Positions 1 through 12,134 of a stretch of DNA of 64,000 bases are shown piece after piece; the first letter of the stretch is position 1, and each line of letters opens with the position of its first letter. A program made the position numbers and the translations under genes. The stretch covers positions 1,550,001 through 1,614,000 of the forward strand of contig OZ017750.1 of assembly GCA_963969365.1 (NCBI GenBank), read 5' to 3'. This DNA comes from Asterochloris sp. CNOR1. Its lineage: Eukaryota; Chlorophyta; Trebouxiophyceae; Trebouxiales; Trebouxiaceae. Below the pieces are notes generated by a model. It searched no databases, had not been told where the DNA came from, and worked only from the letters and a program-made list of their open reading frames with translations.

Positions 1-319
1 CCTTTCTTGCTGAGTCATTCTGCTACAGGGAGGGACAGCGGCCTTGTTTTAGGTGCTGATCCCTGCTGATCTGCAGCTCTAGAACTGCACGCTGCCGGCA
101 CACGTCTCTCCTAGGTTTATCACAAAAACAGCTGGCCAACTCTCGAAAATTATGGTCAAAAGAAAGAAGATGGGCAGTTGATTGTTGTAACTCAATGTTG
201 ACCTTCTTTGTGTTGCCATGCTGCGCCAGCTCTGAGCGATCAAGCATAGCGGTGTGGACCTGATTGATCGTCGTTCAGTCTCGTTGCCATACAGCTTGAA
301 AGGGAGGGAAGTGAGCTGC
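1..319. other. Upstream flank without a supported gene
   Basis: I see no splice-compatible coding exon or RNA gene here. It presumably holds the 5' region of the RHL1-like gene and perhaps the end of a neighbour outside the window. An in-frame ATG at 254 could extend the RHL1 start by 22 codons. Confidence 0.4.
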
Positions 320-3300
320 ATGGCACCCAAGAGAGAAAGGCCCACCGCAAAGCAGCAGGCAAAAGAGGACCAGGGCCTGGCATCAGGACCAATACTCGAT
401 GCAGAACAGCAGGCTGCTCTGGACCGAAGCAAGCACCTTCAGGAGCTTGCTGTGCAGAATGGGGTCCGCTGTGCTTGTTTGCTTGGGCAGATGGCAAGCG
501 CCCAGTGGTGACCATCAAGTCTCCGCTGCTCTGCAGATCCTGTCACGCTCCAAACGCCTCAACACAGAAGAGCTGCCTCTGCCTGCTGGTGAGAGCCTCG
601 CTGCTGGATTCGCACCACAGTACTCAACTTTGCCTGTGCCCCATATGGCTCCAGGCTACTGCTTGGCTGCAGTCTTGCAACAGGCTGATGGCAAGGACAT
701 CGTGAAGAAGAGCTCCACTCGCAAAGGCAGGTGGGGGCCCCCACACCCCAGTCTGACTTGATGGCCTGCTGGCCTGCTCTAAGTGACCCTTGCTCCTCTG
801 ACACCTGCAGATGTTCACTGCAGGTATCTTCTCAACATCTGCGCCAAGCTGGCGCCAGCTGCAGCAGGTCAATTGGTGAGGCTGAATATGGTCAACGTCT
901 GGAGCCCTGCCAGGGCAGCAAGGGGCTGAAAGAGCGCCTGATGGACTCCATTGTGCCATCATGACCTGGGGATGTTCTGCGCCTGGGTGTCTCTGTGGTT
1001 GAGGGAGAGCGCTGGGCTCCTTCTTCATGAAGACCTGGCACCTTGGGCTGATTGCCCGTTCCAGAGGGCCATCATTGTGTGCTGTATGTCGCTGGACATT
1101 GCTGCCATGCGCCAAATGAAAGCGAGCTATGCAGCACTGCTCCATGCATGCTTGTTGCTGTGCTGCTATCAGTCGCTGGGTGTGTGATAGGGCTGCTTGG
1201 GCTGAGAGTTTGAGGTTGCCGAACCCCACATGCCAATTGTAGGGGATGCGGGCACTGCTGTGCTCCTGCAAATTGGTGCTGCCCTTCCTGCTTCAGGGCT
1301 AATGTACAATTGATTGAGGGATTGCTCCTTCACAAGCAGCTGCCATGCAAATTAAGGCATGCACCATTCATGTGAAGGCAGACCTGGAAGGAGGAGTACT
1401 CCTGAAAACCTGTGCTGTACACCAGTTTCTCTGAAAAAGGAGCTAGCAGGATGCAAGCATGCTGCATGCAGGGGACACTGGCAGCCCTGGACTCCCGGAA
1501 CCCAGTGCTGTACATCAACTTCTCTGAGGGGCGCCTCAAGTTCTTTGGGACCATTGTCTTCCCCAAAAACAAGTACATGGTGCTTAAATTTGGGAACAAG
1601 GACGTGCTGTGCGAGGATGTCCTGGAGAACATGGTGAGCACTGCATTGATGGTCTGCATCAGGGTCACTGAGCAGCATCTGCTTGCCATTGGTGGACGGC
1701 TGGATGATGCATCCCTGCACAGTGTCACCATGTCCAGGTTTGGAAACATGCTAAGCATGCACTGAGCTCCCTCAATGCAGGGTTCTGAGTGCAGCATGGT
1801 GTGCTTAAGTTGCCTTAGCGCATGGTGAGGGTGACAATGGACTGAAGCGCAGGCTTCATTGAAAGCACTGCAGTGAACTCTGGCCTCTGTCGACTAGATG
1901 AAAAAGCAGTACCGATGCAAGCAACAGCACCACTGGGAGATTGTTTCCTCATCAAAGTGCACCTGCTACGCCTGGTCCACAGAGGTGTCTCATGCCTGCA
2001 GATCGTCTTCCCAGAGGCCTGGTGGGTCGGCACTAAAGAGGCCAACCCTGAGGAGAAGCAGCTCCCGCTGCCAGACAGTCTTGTTGGCAAGATGCGACAC
2101 GAGGGCATCAGTTTTGACACCCAGGGGCCGGCTGGTGGTGACTTACACTTGCACTTGTGTATCTCTGGTCAGGCTGTGTGCTGGCTCCGCTTGTGTCAGT
2201 ATGTGAGACATGTATGCTGCATGCTGTTTTTGCAGCCTCGAGGATAGCAAGCAGCGGACAGCTGCTGTGCAGTCTGCCCCTTGTCCACATTTTGAATGCA
2301 GGCTGCAGCTGGTTGCTGCAGGGTGAAATGCACAATCTGCCTGCAGGCAACTTCCAAGACAACTTTTCAAAGCTTGCAACTGACAGAAAGGGCACTGGTG
2401 CAGGCAGACCGGGACAAAGCCAATGCTATTCTGTCTGCAGGCAAGCGTAGGGCCAGGGCCTCAACAGAGCCAGGGGCTGGTGAGCAGGAGAGTGATGCGG
2501 AGGCGGAAGTGCCATTCAGCCAGGTACAGTGGTGACGTCCTGCTATGCAGGGACTTTTGTCCACCTTTCGTGGTGTGGCTGCGCTGAGGTGACCTGGCAT
2601 CAAAGCCTGGTGCCAATGGGCAGCTGCTCTGTTTCCTTGGAACTTTCTAGCTGATTGTGTTTGACTGTGGTTGAATCATCAAGTGATGTGCTGGTACGGC
2701 CCCCGCCGGATGTCAGGACAACCTCGTAAGTCAGGTCACCTCCTGCGCGCTCTGGCATTGTCTTTGTAGGTAGTGCATGCTGTTCACCGTGATGCAGCGG
2801 CCTGGCTGAAGCTTCGGTGGCCAGCAAGGTCCCCCAGGCAGGCTGCAGCTCCACCTTGAGCATTCTTGTCTGCAGAATTGACACAAGGGCTCAGCTCCAA
2901 GGGCCCTGAGGCCCTCATGTATGCGCTTGGCATCATGCAACAGCTTGTGCGCATGCTTCACTGATGCCCCTGCTACAGTATGCCTGCAGCCTGTGCGGGC
3001 GTCTGGGCGGAATCAAGGCAAGCGCCCGCGCTACTCAGAGGCAGGCATGTCAGGCCATGACTCAGCTGGCAGCAGCGACGGTGGCAGCAGTGGGCAGGGT
3101 GCTGATGGCGTCTCCAACTCATCAGAGGATGTTCCGCTCAGGCAGCTGCCCAGGAGGACTGCTTCTGATGCTGGCACACAGAGAAACTCAGCAGCGCCTG
3201 CAGAGTGAGGGTACCGGGGATGCGGGCTGCCTCCGCTCTGCATTGGTCCATATCTACTTGCTGCCAAGGCAACCTTCGCTGGTGACTGAACAGCGGCCTT

Positions 3301-4528
3301 GCACTGCACTGGTGATGTTTGGGGCAGCCCTCGCCACAGCCTGCACTACATTTGCCGATGGGCAAGTAGCGTTCACTGGTAATGCACCACATCAGCAAGC
3401 ACCCAGCCTGACATGCCAATTGCAGGCCAGCCTCCAAGCAGCAGGGCAGATTGAGGCGGAGGTCCTCCACAAAGCCGATCTTGCTGGACGATGACTCCAA
3501 TGAGAATGCGCCAGAGGGCTCTGAGGCTGCATTGCAGGGTGCGTCTGCACGGCTCTGCAGCCTTCTCACGGCAGCAGATGTGGTGCTGTGCTTTGCCTAC
3601 CTGCGCTGCAGGGTTGTGCGTGGCTGAGATGCCTGACCTTTGCGCTGGACAGGTGTGGTGGAAGGCTAGCAGTGGCGCAATGGCATGGTGCCTAGCAGTC
3701 TACCTGCAGTCTGCATGAGCAGCTTGATATTGTGATTTGGTGTCCAAAGCCCAGGCATAAGTCGACGTGCTCATGATTACTCACTCGTGAAGGCAAGCAT
3801 CGCAACTCAGAGCCTGCGAAGCCCTTGCGCGCCACCACTGGCCAGAAGGCCGCAGAAGCAGACGGTCAAGACCTGACAGACAGCGATAGTGCAGAGGAGT
3901 TGGACCTCACAGGGCCCAGTCTAGTGGTCAGCCCTGCACCTACACACAAGGTGAGCCTGTCTCGAGCTTGCCGCTTGCAGTCACGTACTCTAAGGGCTGA
4001 TAGGGCCCATGCCGTCAGCCCTGCGCCCAAATGCAAGGTGTGCCTAAGCCTTCCCTGTCACGCACATGCCGGTGCGGCATGGTCAGCCGTGCGTCCACAG
4101 GCGAGGGGTTCCTGTCTGGGTTGTGATGACTGAGCAGCCATGTGTCTGACACGCATGTTTGGCATGAGTATAGGCGTGGCATGGTGTTAGCAAACAGTGC
4201 GTGCCTGTGGGCAAGGTCAGGGGAGCTGCTCACTTAAGCCTGCACTGCATTGCACTGCACTGCAGCTGCCCGGTGTTCCCTTCTGCACTTTGCCAGAGGC
4301 TGCCGCCAACATGTGCTGGCATTGTGTCCTTGCTGAGATGGCTCTGCTTGATGTGGCATGCAGGTACGACCGATGAGGGTCGCCAGTGCAAAGGCTGCTT
4401 CCAAGCTCAGAGCGCGATCAGCTTCAGAGACAGAGTCAGATGGCGGGCATCAGTCAGATGCAAGCACAGTGGATGAAGACTTGGGAAGTGCTGAAGAGTC
4501 TGATGAGGACAGCGATTTTGAAGGCTGA
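320..4528 (+). CDS. RHL1: RHL1-like DNA topoisomerase VI complex subunit (multi-exon)
   Basis: This matches plant ROOT HAIRLESS 1, a nuclear DNA-binding partner of the Spo11-like topoisomerase VI used in endoreduplication. The family blocks appear in order on separate exons: a GKDIVKKS.RKGR block (about 685-731), YLLNICAKLAPAAAGQL (about 815-876), NPVLYINFSEGRLKFFGTI followed by PKNKYMVLKFGNKDVLCED (about 1470-1632), then IVFPEAWWVGTKEANPEE (about 2002-2055) and GISFDTQGPAGG. The 3' exons (about 2400-4528) encode a Ser/Asp/Glu-rich tail that looks disordered and ends DEDSDFEG. I chose the ATG at 320 because it begins MAPKRERP, a basic start; the ATG at 254 is in frame. Exon borders in the tail are approximate. 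Head-to-tail with CTU1, 177 bp apart. Assignment rests on remembered family motifs. Confidence 0.85.
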
Positions 4529-4705
4529 CTTCAGCTGCCCTTCCTCCAGAATGCCTGCCTGAGCTGACATCAAGTCAAGTCCCTGTCCCTCCCTGCTGTA
4601 TATCGCACTGATCCAGCACAGTAGTACTGCGATGAACTCAATGGCCATCCTGTGACATAGTCAGAGCTGGGGTCGCTACCAAAGTTTGACTTGCACATGC
4701 AGAGC

Positions 4706-7700
4706 ATGGTGAAGAATCCGTGCCAGCATTGCCACACAAACAAGGCCTCACTAAGAAGACCCAAAACGTTTGAGCAGGTGCTTTGTAGGTGTCACCTAGG
4801 CTGTGGTGGTGTTGGTGGCTGCCCCAGCCTGCTGCAGTGCAGCCTTTGACTGGCTTCAGTGCATGGCACATGATGGCTTTGACACATCATCGCCCTGCTG
4901 CAGGTGTGCCAGACCTGCTTCTTCTATGCTTTTGAGTCTGAAATTCATGAGACCATTGTCTCAAACAGGCTCTTCAAAAGGGGAGAGAAGGTGGCCATTG
5001 GAGCTTCAGGTGAGGAACAGTGTTGCTGGCAACCTTGCAGAGTGCTGATGTCCACTCTGTGGCAACCTAAATGGGCAAGAGTGTTGAACTGCACTGGCCC
5101 TCTGCCCAGCCTCCCTGCAGGCCGCCTGTGACAGCCAGCTGCTGTGCAGGTGGCAAGGACTCCACTGTACTGGCTCACATCATGACCACCCTCAACAGGC
5201 GACATGACTATGGGCTGAACCTTTTCCTGCTGTCCATTGATGAGGGCATCACAGGTTAGATGTGTAGTCACTGCACCACATAGAGCTCCTCGGTGTATGT
5301 ATTAGCTTCAAAGCCCTGCGATGCGCTGAACTCGCTGCCGCACTTCTGCCAAGCGTGCCTGCCCCAGCACCTCACCAGTAATGGCACTCTGCGGGCCTCA
5401 TTGGAAGGACAGGCATTGCAATGGCTTATGTCACTGCAGGGACCGTTGCATGCACCTGGAAGTCTCTGTTGCCGTTCAACAACCAAATAGCAGTTGAGCT
5501 GGCCCCCACTGCTTCTGCCAGAACCTCACTGCTCCCACTGCTGGCGTGCAGGTTATCGTGACGACTCGCTGGAGACGGTGAAGCGCAACGAGCAGCAGTA
5601 CCAGATCCCTCTGGAGGTGGTCTCGTACAAGCAGCTGTATGGATGGACGATGGACGAGATTGTGCGCGAGATCGGGAAGCGCAACAACTGCACCTTCTGT
5701 GGAGTGTTCAGGCGGCAGGCACTGGACCGGGGGGCTTCCATGGTGCAGGTCAGTGGCTGTGGGATGCACCTGTGCAGATGGCGGGGGTGGGCCTGCAGGT
5801 TGAACGGATCAGGCGGCGGGCATTGAGGTGAGGTTGGGCCATATGCAGTTGGAGACAATGGGGAGAGGAGGTGAACAGACGCTGAGGCAGACATGACCGG
5901 GGCCGAGGCTGTGGGGCGCAGTATGCCATCGGCTGGTGGAATATGCTGATGCAGAGGCCCGCATGCTGCAGGCAGCCAAGATCGCCACTGGGCACAATGC
6001 TGATGACATAGCAGAGACAGTGCTGCTGAATATCCTGCGCGGCGATCTGCCTCGCCTCAGCCGGTGCACTGCCATTGTGACAGGTGTGTACCTGCCCACT
6101 TTACCCACCTGCACAAGCCTGCCTCCGAGATCAGCCTGAGCGGCCTGGGCTGTGCAGGGGGGGGCACTCCTGCAGTACACACAAGCCTGGCAATGTCAGC
6201 TACAGGCAGGTCTGCGCACCTAGCGTGCAGCATCGGGCCATGTCCCCCAGGTGCTTGACCAAGTCTGCATCTACCCAAGGCTGTACACAGTGCCCAGAGT
6301 TCGGTGTTGCCATGGGATCTGCCTCCACCAACTGCATGGCAGCTGCAGGCCTGGACAGCAGAGTCTCCCGCGTCAAGCCACAGAACCGCTCCCTCCTTCA
6401 GTGGCACTGCACCCTGGCTGCTGCAGGCGAGGACAGTGCCCTGCCCCGCGTCAAGCCCTTCAAGTACACCTACGAGAAAGAAATCGTGATGTATGCCTAC
6501 TTCAAGAAGCTGGACTACTTCTCCACCGAGTGCGTGTATGCGCCCTTTGCAGCCCGGGGGTTTGCCCGCGACTTCATCAAGGATCTTGAGGTGGGCACTG
6601 CCGACGCTGCATGTCTCCGCTCCAGGGCTGCTGTCATGCTTTGCCGCCAGCTGCTTCTGCAAAGTAGCTGCTGCATGGCTGCTTGTGGCTGTGTAGCTGG
6701 TGGTGCCCTTGGGCAGCATGAGGCTTCAGCAAGGGAGATCCCTGTCAGACTGTGTTGCGTTGCAGCCCTGGAGGCTGCCTAGCTGCTGGCATGCTCTTCC
6801 GCTAGCAACCTCATCTGGGACCTCAACGTGTGCAGTGGCGGTTGCGCTGTTCTGCATCCATGAGGTTCTCACAACTTCACCAGGAATCTGTAAGCCAGCA
6901 CTGTCTGTGCTGTGTACCGGCAGGTGCTGAGGTGGCTGATTCAGGGATGATGGGCACTTGTCGAGGGGCTGTGTGGCCACATCTGGGACTGGAGGGGCAC
7001 TGCTGCTGTGTCATGACCGCATCCAGTGTCCTGCACGGCTGTGGGTACTCTTGGCAGTCCTCGAGAGCTGGGGGGCCCCAGTGTCACATTGTTGAAGAGG
7101 GTGTGATTGCTCTGACTGCTCTGGCTGCCTGCTGTCTGGCTGGCCGCCAGGCCAAGAGTGTGTGCAGCCCGCTTTTCAGTTGCCCGGGCCCATCAAGCTC
7201 AGGTGAATGAGCAGGCAGCTGAGACAGTTCATGCCTGTCATGTGCAGGCTCTCCGCCCACGTGCTATCCTGGACGTGATCCAGTCGGCAGAGGACTTCCG
7301 CATCGACCTGGGGGCGCAGGGGTCTCCCGCCAGCCAGCCGCGCAGCTGTGAGCGCTGTGGCTACATCTGCAGCCAGCGTGTGTGCAAGGCCTGCCAGCTG
7401 CTGGAGGGGCTCAACAAGGGCCTGCCAGGCCTGGGGGTGAAGCGCACAAGAGGGCAGAAGGGTGGTGCTGGGCAAGGCAGCCAGGCCGGCACCCAGGCGC
7501 AGGCGGCAGCATTGAGCTGCCATCAGATGGGGGCCTGCAGCAATGGCTGCAGGCAGGTGCCGGTGGCAGACCCTGGTGATGGTCAACAGCATATGGGTTG
7601 TGGGAGCAGAGCTTGTGCGCAGCACCAGCCGAAGGCATGCAGCTGTGATCCGCAGGCTGGGCAGCCTCCCACGGAGGTGCTGCAGGATGCCGCTACTCAG

Positions 7701-7946
7701 GAGTCTCAGGCCCTGGCTAGATCCCAGCATGGCACAGCTGCAGCCGGCAGTCTTGCGGATGCCTCTGCAGGTCCTGTAACTTGCCCATCTAAAAGAGCAA
7801 CAGCAAGTGACCTGGCGAAAAGCAGTCAGACTGCAGACACTGTTGAGGGCTTTGCCCGCATCAAGCAGTATGAAGCAAACCTCAGACACATAGTACAGCA
7901 CCCCTCTGCCAGGACTGCACAACATGATCTCAGTAATCAGTGGTGA
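4706..7946 (+). CDS. CTU1: Cytoplasmic tRNA 2-thiolation protein 1 (CTU1/NCS6), with C-terminal extension
   Basis: ATP-pyrophosphatase that adenylates wobble U34 for 2-thiolation of Lys, Glu and Gln tRNAs in the cytosol, normally with CTU2/NCS2 and URM1. Seven exons (4706-4777, 4904-5009, 5150-5254, 5552-5748, 5972-6083, 6427-6590, 7248-7946) join in frame to 484 residues. Seen: N-terminal zinc-ribbon pairs CQHC and CQTC; PP-loop GASGGKDST split by an intron; the CTFCG motif; [24 protein letters not shown]; and a C-terminal [16 protein letters not shown] zinc ribbon. The homologous core ends near residue 321 (GLGVKRTRG). About 163 low-complexity Ala/Gln/Ser residues follow to the stop, longer than the usual family length. 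A second in-frame ATG lies 9 bases upstream at 4697. Confidence in identity is high; the tail could instead be removed by an unseen 3' splice. Confidence 0.95.
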
Positions 7947-8050
7947 AAAGACCCAGGGTCTGAAGATGGCATGTGAGGCGGCCACTCGCGTTTTTAACAC
8001 TCCCAGTTGCAACCAGACGGCATAGACTGCAGAGTTGGACTTGAACGAGC

Positions 8051-11000
8051 ATGACAGAAGGTGGAGAGAGCCGTTGGCCCGGACTCGCTCTTTACAAGGT
8101 GGTGTGAATGTCTAGTGGCAGGCTCCTGTCTGGAACACACCTCATGGATGCTGCTGCCCACCTTGACCACCCCACATTCTGTTTCTGCAGCTGGGGGATC
8201 TGCTGGGCTCAGGACAATTCTCGCAGGTGTACCACGGCACGCACAAGGCCAATGGCATGGAGGTTGCCATCAAAAGGGTCAGCTGCAAATGACAGTTTTC
8301 TGCCCACATCTTTGCAAGTCCTGCACACCAGCAGCTTGAAGCCTTCCTGCAGTGCTGAACCTCAGGCATGGCGTTTAAACAAATCAGGCTGCGCTGCCGG
8401 CAGCTGGGCCACTGCAGTATCTGATTGCAGGTGCAGGTGCCTGAGACACAGCGCCTGGCTGCAGGTGCAGATTTTTGAGATGATGGATGAGGAGGCACGG
8501 CGGCGCTGCCTGCGGGAGGTTGAGCTGCTGCACCAGCTGCAGCACCCCAACATCATTCAGTGCCACGAGCACTTCATGCAGGCAAGCTGAAGGTGCTGTG
8601 CCATGCTGTGGGCATGGCTGCACCAGCAGCCGCTGCTGGGGTGCTGAGCTCCAGGCGTGGTCCCCCCGCTGGACACAGCCTGCAGGAAGGGGGTGCCCCC
8701 ATAGCCTTGAGCCTACCTGACCTGCAGCCAATGCTGAGGGTTTACTGCCACAATGCCGTCAGGCCTGGTCCCCCGGCTGGACACAGCCCGCAGGAAGGGT
8801 GTTCCCATAGCCATCAAGCCTACCTGAGCTGCAGCCAATGCTGAAAATTTGGCGCTACGATGCCCTCAGGCCCTGTCCCCGGTGGACACAGCCTGCAGAG
8901 GCGTTGACTGGGGGCCCATCCTGGCCCGTGTCACGTGTCTGATGGCTGCGGTACCTGGTGCAGGAGCATGAGCTGATCATAATTTTGGAGTGGGCAGAGG
9001 TCGGCGACCTGCAGCAGATCCTGGCGGGGCTGGCAGAGAAGGACATGCACCTCAGGGAGGACATGCTCTGGACCTGGTTCAAGCAGGTCGGCCATGATCT
9101 GCACTGGGGGCAGGAGCAGGCCGCACAGCTGCATGCAGCTCCTGTGCCAAGCTGCCCTTGATTGGCAGCTTGCATGCAGGCGCCTTCTATATCCAGCCTC
9201 GGCATGCAGCTCCCTTGCCAAGCTGCTCATGCCTGACACCAGCCTGCAATCCCGATTCCTTGGTGCTCACATCCGGCACCTGCATGCAGCTTCATCGCCA
9301 AGCTGTCCATGAGCAGCACCTGCCTGCACGTCCTTTGCCAAGGTGCCTGTAAGTCTGCAGTATCTGGCAATGGACAGAGTGAACAAGGTCACAGGTGTTG
9401 CCTGCAGGCGGCAGATGCTGTGGCGCACATGCATGCGCGGCGCATGATGCACCGTGACATCAAGCCGGGCAACATGTTTGTCACCTACAATGGCACGCTC
9501 AAGGTCGGGGACCTGGGGCTGTCCCGCCACCTCAGCTCCCGCACAATGCAGGTGGGGCCTCAGCGTCGACGCTCCGTCCTGATGGACAGCTGGTGAGGCG
9601 CAGCCACAGGGGCCACCCTGTCCCCAGGTGGTCCTGGCACCCAGGTGGTCCGACCACGGGGCAACTGCACCGCCACCTTCACCACCGCACATCTGGGTCT
9701 GCCTGTGCGTGCCTGCCACTGCTCATGATGCAAACTTCGCCATCTGAGTTCCCAGATGCTGTCTGTGGGGCCTTGAAGGCAGCTCCATGCCTTACTGAAG
9801 AGCTGCAGAGCCACGACCTCTGACTGTATGGACGCTAGGCCCAGCTGCCAAGGCAGCTGAAACACGGCGTGGTACAGGCGAGACGAAGGCTCAGACCACC
9901 AGCCAATGAACGATGATGCAGGGCTGCTGGCTGGGATACCCAGCTAGCGCTTGCTCAAAGCAGGAGCTCAGAGCCAGAAGCAGGTGGCCTGCCTGTCTGC
10001 AGGCTCAGAGCATGGTGGGCACGCCATACTACATGGCGCCCGAATGTATCAGGGGCCACCCTTATGACTGGAGCAGCGATGTGTGGAGCCTGGGCTGTCT
10101 GCTCTATGAGATGGCTGCCATGCGCAGTCCCTTCTGGCGCGTGAGTTCAAGGTTCACCCACTGACAGCTGGGACTTCAGCCTGCTGATTGAGTGCTACAA
10201 AGGCACTGCCACATGAGCAAATGGGTTTTCCCAGTGTTAGGGGCAGCGGCATTTGAACAAGGCTGTGGTGGGCAGAGCTACTGACTGTTGTGCACGCCTA
10301 TTTTTGCAGGAAGGGCAGAACTACTACACCCTGGGCAGGGACATCCTGAGCTGCCATATCCAGCCACTGCCAGACCCCTGCCCGCCGGGAGTGCCAGAGA
10401 TAGTGTACTGCATGCTGCAGCCAGACCCTGCTGACCGCCCAGACATTGAGCAGGCAAGTGTTGGCTGCTGCATGCAGGCGGCTGGCATCCTGCCAGGCAG
10501 ACCCTTCCTAGGGCATTGTGCATAGCGCCTTCCTCCCCTGTGCCTTGGCAACTTGTTGAAGCACAGCCTGTGCTGTGTGCAAGTCGAACAGTGCATGTCT
10601 CTGCCTGCTGCCATCAAGCTGGTTATTCCTCAGTCCCGCCCCTGCAGGTGCAGCAGTATGCCGCAAACATGCTCAGCTTTGTGCAACATCGGGAGGACAT
10701 TGAGGTGCAGACGACAGCTGCCCGCAGCAGCCTGCAGATGCGTGCCAGCCTGCAGGCAGTGCACCGCCGGTCGCAGATGTCAGTGCAGCAGAGGGAGTCG
10801 CTGGCATCGGGTGAGGGCGGGTGGTGCACAGCGCTCAGAGAAGCAGAGCCAGTGCAGCCCAGCATGCAGCAGCTGTATGAGCAGGAGTGCCAGGGGCTTG
10901 CACTGCGCATGCGAGCGGCCAGCCTGGAGCCGGTGACCTGGCCGGATGCCAGCAGCAGCCAAGACATGGACGCCAGTCATGCGGGCAGCAGCCTGACTGG

Positions 11001-11097
11001 CAGCGGGTGTGGAGTGCACAGCCTGACGACGTGCTGCAGGCCCAGTAATGCCTGCCATGAAGGCATTCTCAACTCCACAGAGGCTGTGGCTGTGTGA
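8051..11097 (+). CDS. NEK6/7-type serine/threonine protein kinase
   Basis: Eight exons (8051-8098, 8191-8277, 8465-8581, 8964-9086, 9408-9551, 10003-10140, 10310-10453, 10648-11097) give 416 residues in frame. Kinase motifs: glycine loop GSGQFSQV (about residues 22-29), VAIK lysine at 44, HRDIKPGN with the catalytic Asp at 142, DLG at about 160 (DLG rather than DFG, as in NEK6/7), and [12 protein letters not shown] in the activation segment. The block [18 protein letters not shown] is characteristic of NEK6/7 and their protist relatives, which act in mitosis and cilium or centrosome function. A tail of about 120 residues rich in Gln, Ser and Arg follows the kinase domain; I do not recognise a domain in it. 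The kinase starts at residue 17, so there is almost no N-terminal extension. Introns 3 and 7 use GC donors. NEK-family assignment is firm; the substrate is unknown. Confidence 0.92.
8653..8900 (+). repeat. Intronic tandem repeat, unit about 108 bp, about 2.3 copies
   Basis: Within intron 3 of the NEK gene. Units begin at 8653, 8761 and 8868 with AGGC(G/C)(T/C)(G/T)GTCCCC and share CTGGACACAGCC, GGAAGG, CCATAGCC and GCAGCCAATGCTGA. The third copy is partial. Copies differ at scattered positions, so the array is not recent. Confidence 0.75.
9129..9350 (+). repeat. Degenerate intronic repeats around GCATGCAGCT...GCCAAGCTG
   Basis: In intron 4 of the NEK gene, a motif of about 28 bp (GCATGCAGCTCC followed by TGCCAAGCTG) recurs near 9130, 9202, 9283 and, weakly, 9325. 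Spacing is about 45-80 bp and irregular. Confidence 0.5.
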
Positions 11098-12134
11098 CCT
11101 GCTGGGAACGCTCCCCAAATTTTTCGGTATCCTTCCAGCCTGCTGTACCCTGCTTGCCCCTTGGTCCCCCTTGAAGTCAGTGCCAGACGCTTTCAGGGCG
11201 CCTAAGACCGGCTGTGCGACATTCACCAATTGGGGGAGATCACCCTCATCTTCAAACAACTTCACAGACAACATCTGTGAGATTCCGCAATATGCCAGCT
11301 CTTGCGTTGTGGAGGCAGCAGGACAAGGCAATTTCACATGCAGCTGCCCCTGAGGTGCAGCTTCCCCTGAGGTGCAGCTGCCCCAGCACAGTGCCATAGC
11401 AGCAGGAAACAGCCTTCCCTCCATGCACCAGCTGAGCCAGTGCTCCCATTCATCAAGAGCACAAGGCTACAACGCTACAACGCAGAAAGGCTGACTCTGC
11501 CACGGTGATGGACTAATGTCCAGCATTCAGGTGAGAATTTGTTCACTCAGATCACAAGGGCAAAGGTTGGTGTTTGCTGTATCAATCTGGCTAGATGATC
11601 ATGCAGCCTTACCTCTGGCAGACTCCATAATGCAGCCCACGGTGCAGTCTACCTGCTGCTGGTTACCTCGCACGTTTAACCCCACCTAAGAGAGAGTCTT
11701 TCGTTCCAACACGGCATGCCAGCCAGTCAAAGTTGACTAAAGACTGCGTCTCATGCGAGCTTCTACAAGTGCCGGGATAGTACGTATAGCTTGAGGCTGA
11801 GGCGGACTATCTGATCGTTTTATTAGCGGTGTCGATCTGTTTGACTGGCTCCACAACGCCATGTCAGGCACCACGGCCCTGCAACGTGAGCAGGCACTGA
11901 AACTTCATCTGCAGCAGACGAAATATGTGACTGAACCAGCAAAGTCAGCAACCTAATCTCAGTATGTGCATGCAGGGCTCCAGGCCAGAATGACCAGGGC
12001 CAACCCAGCTGCCAGCAGTACGGCAGCACATAACAAAAAGTCAAGCCGGGTGTCCAGGCAGTCAGTCATGCCAGGGGCCCAGAAGCAGCTGAGCCTTGCA
12101 CCAGACGTGGGTCATTTGAGCAGGCCTGCATGTC
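11098..12134. other. Intergenic region between the NEK gene and the coiled-coil gene
   Basis: About 1 kb with no convincing exon. It holds the NEK 3' UTR and presumably the promoter of the next gene. A short possible coding stretch (about 11990-12146, Ser/Arg/Lys-rich, starting MTRANPAASS) could be an upstream exon of the coiled-coil gene, but it ends in TGA without a clear donor. A 17-bp repeat lies at 11340-11384. Confidence 0.4.
11340..11384 (+). repeat. Short tandem repeat, 17-bp unit
   Basis: GCAGCTGCCCCTGAGGT is followed directly by a copy with one change (GCAGCTTCCCC) and then a partial third copy. It lies in the NEK 3' flank. No function is apparent. Confidence 0.6.

Noticed and set aside
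7176-8012. Minus-strand open frame of 278 codons
   Set aside because: It is the complement of the last CTU1 exon, whose sense strand carries the zinc ribbon.
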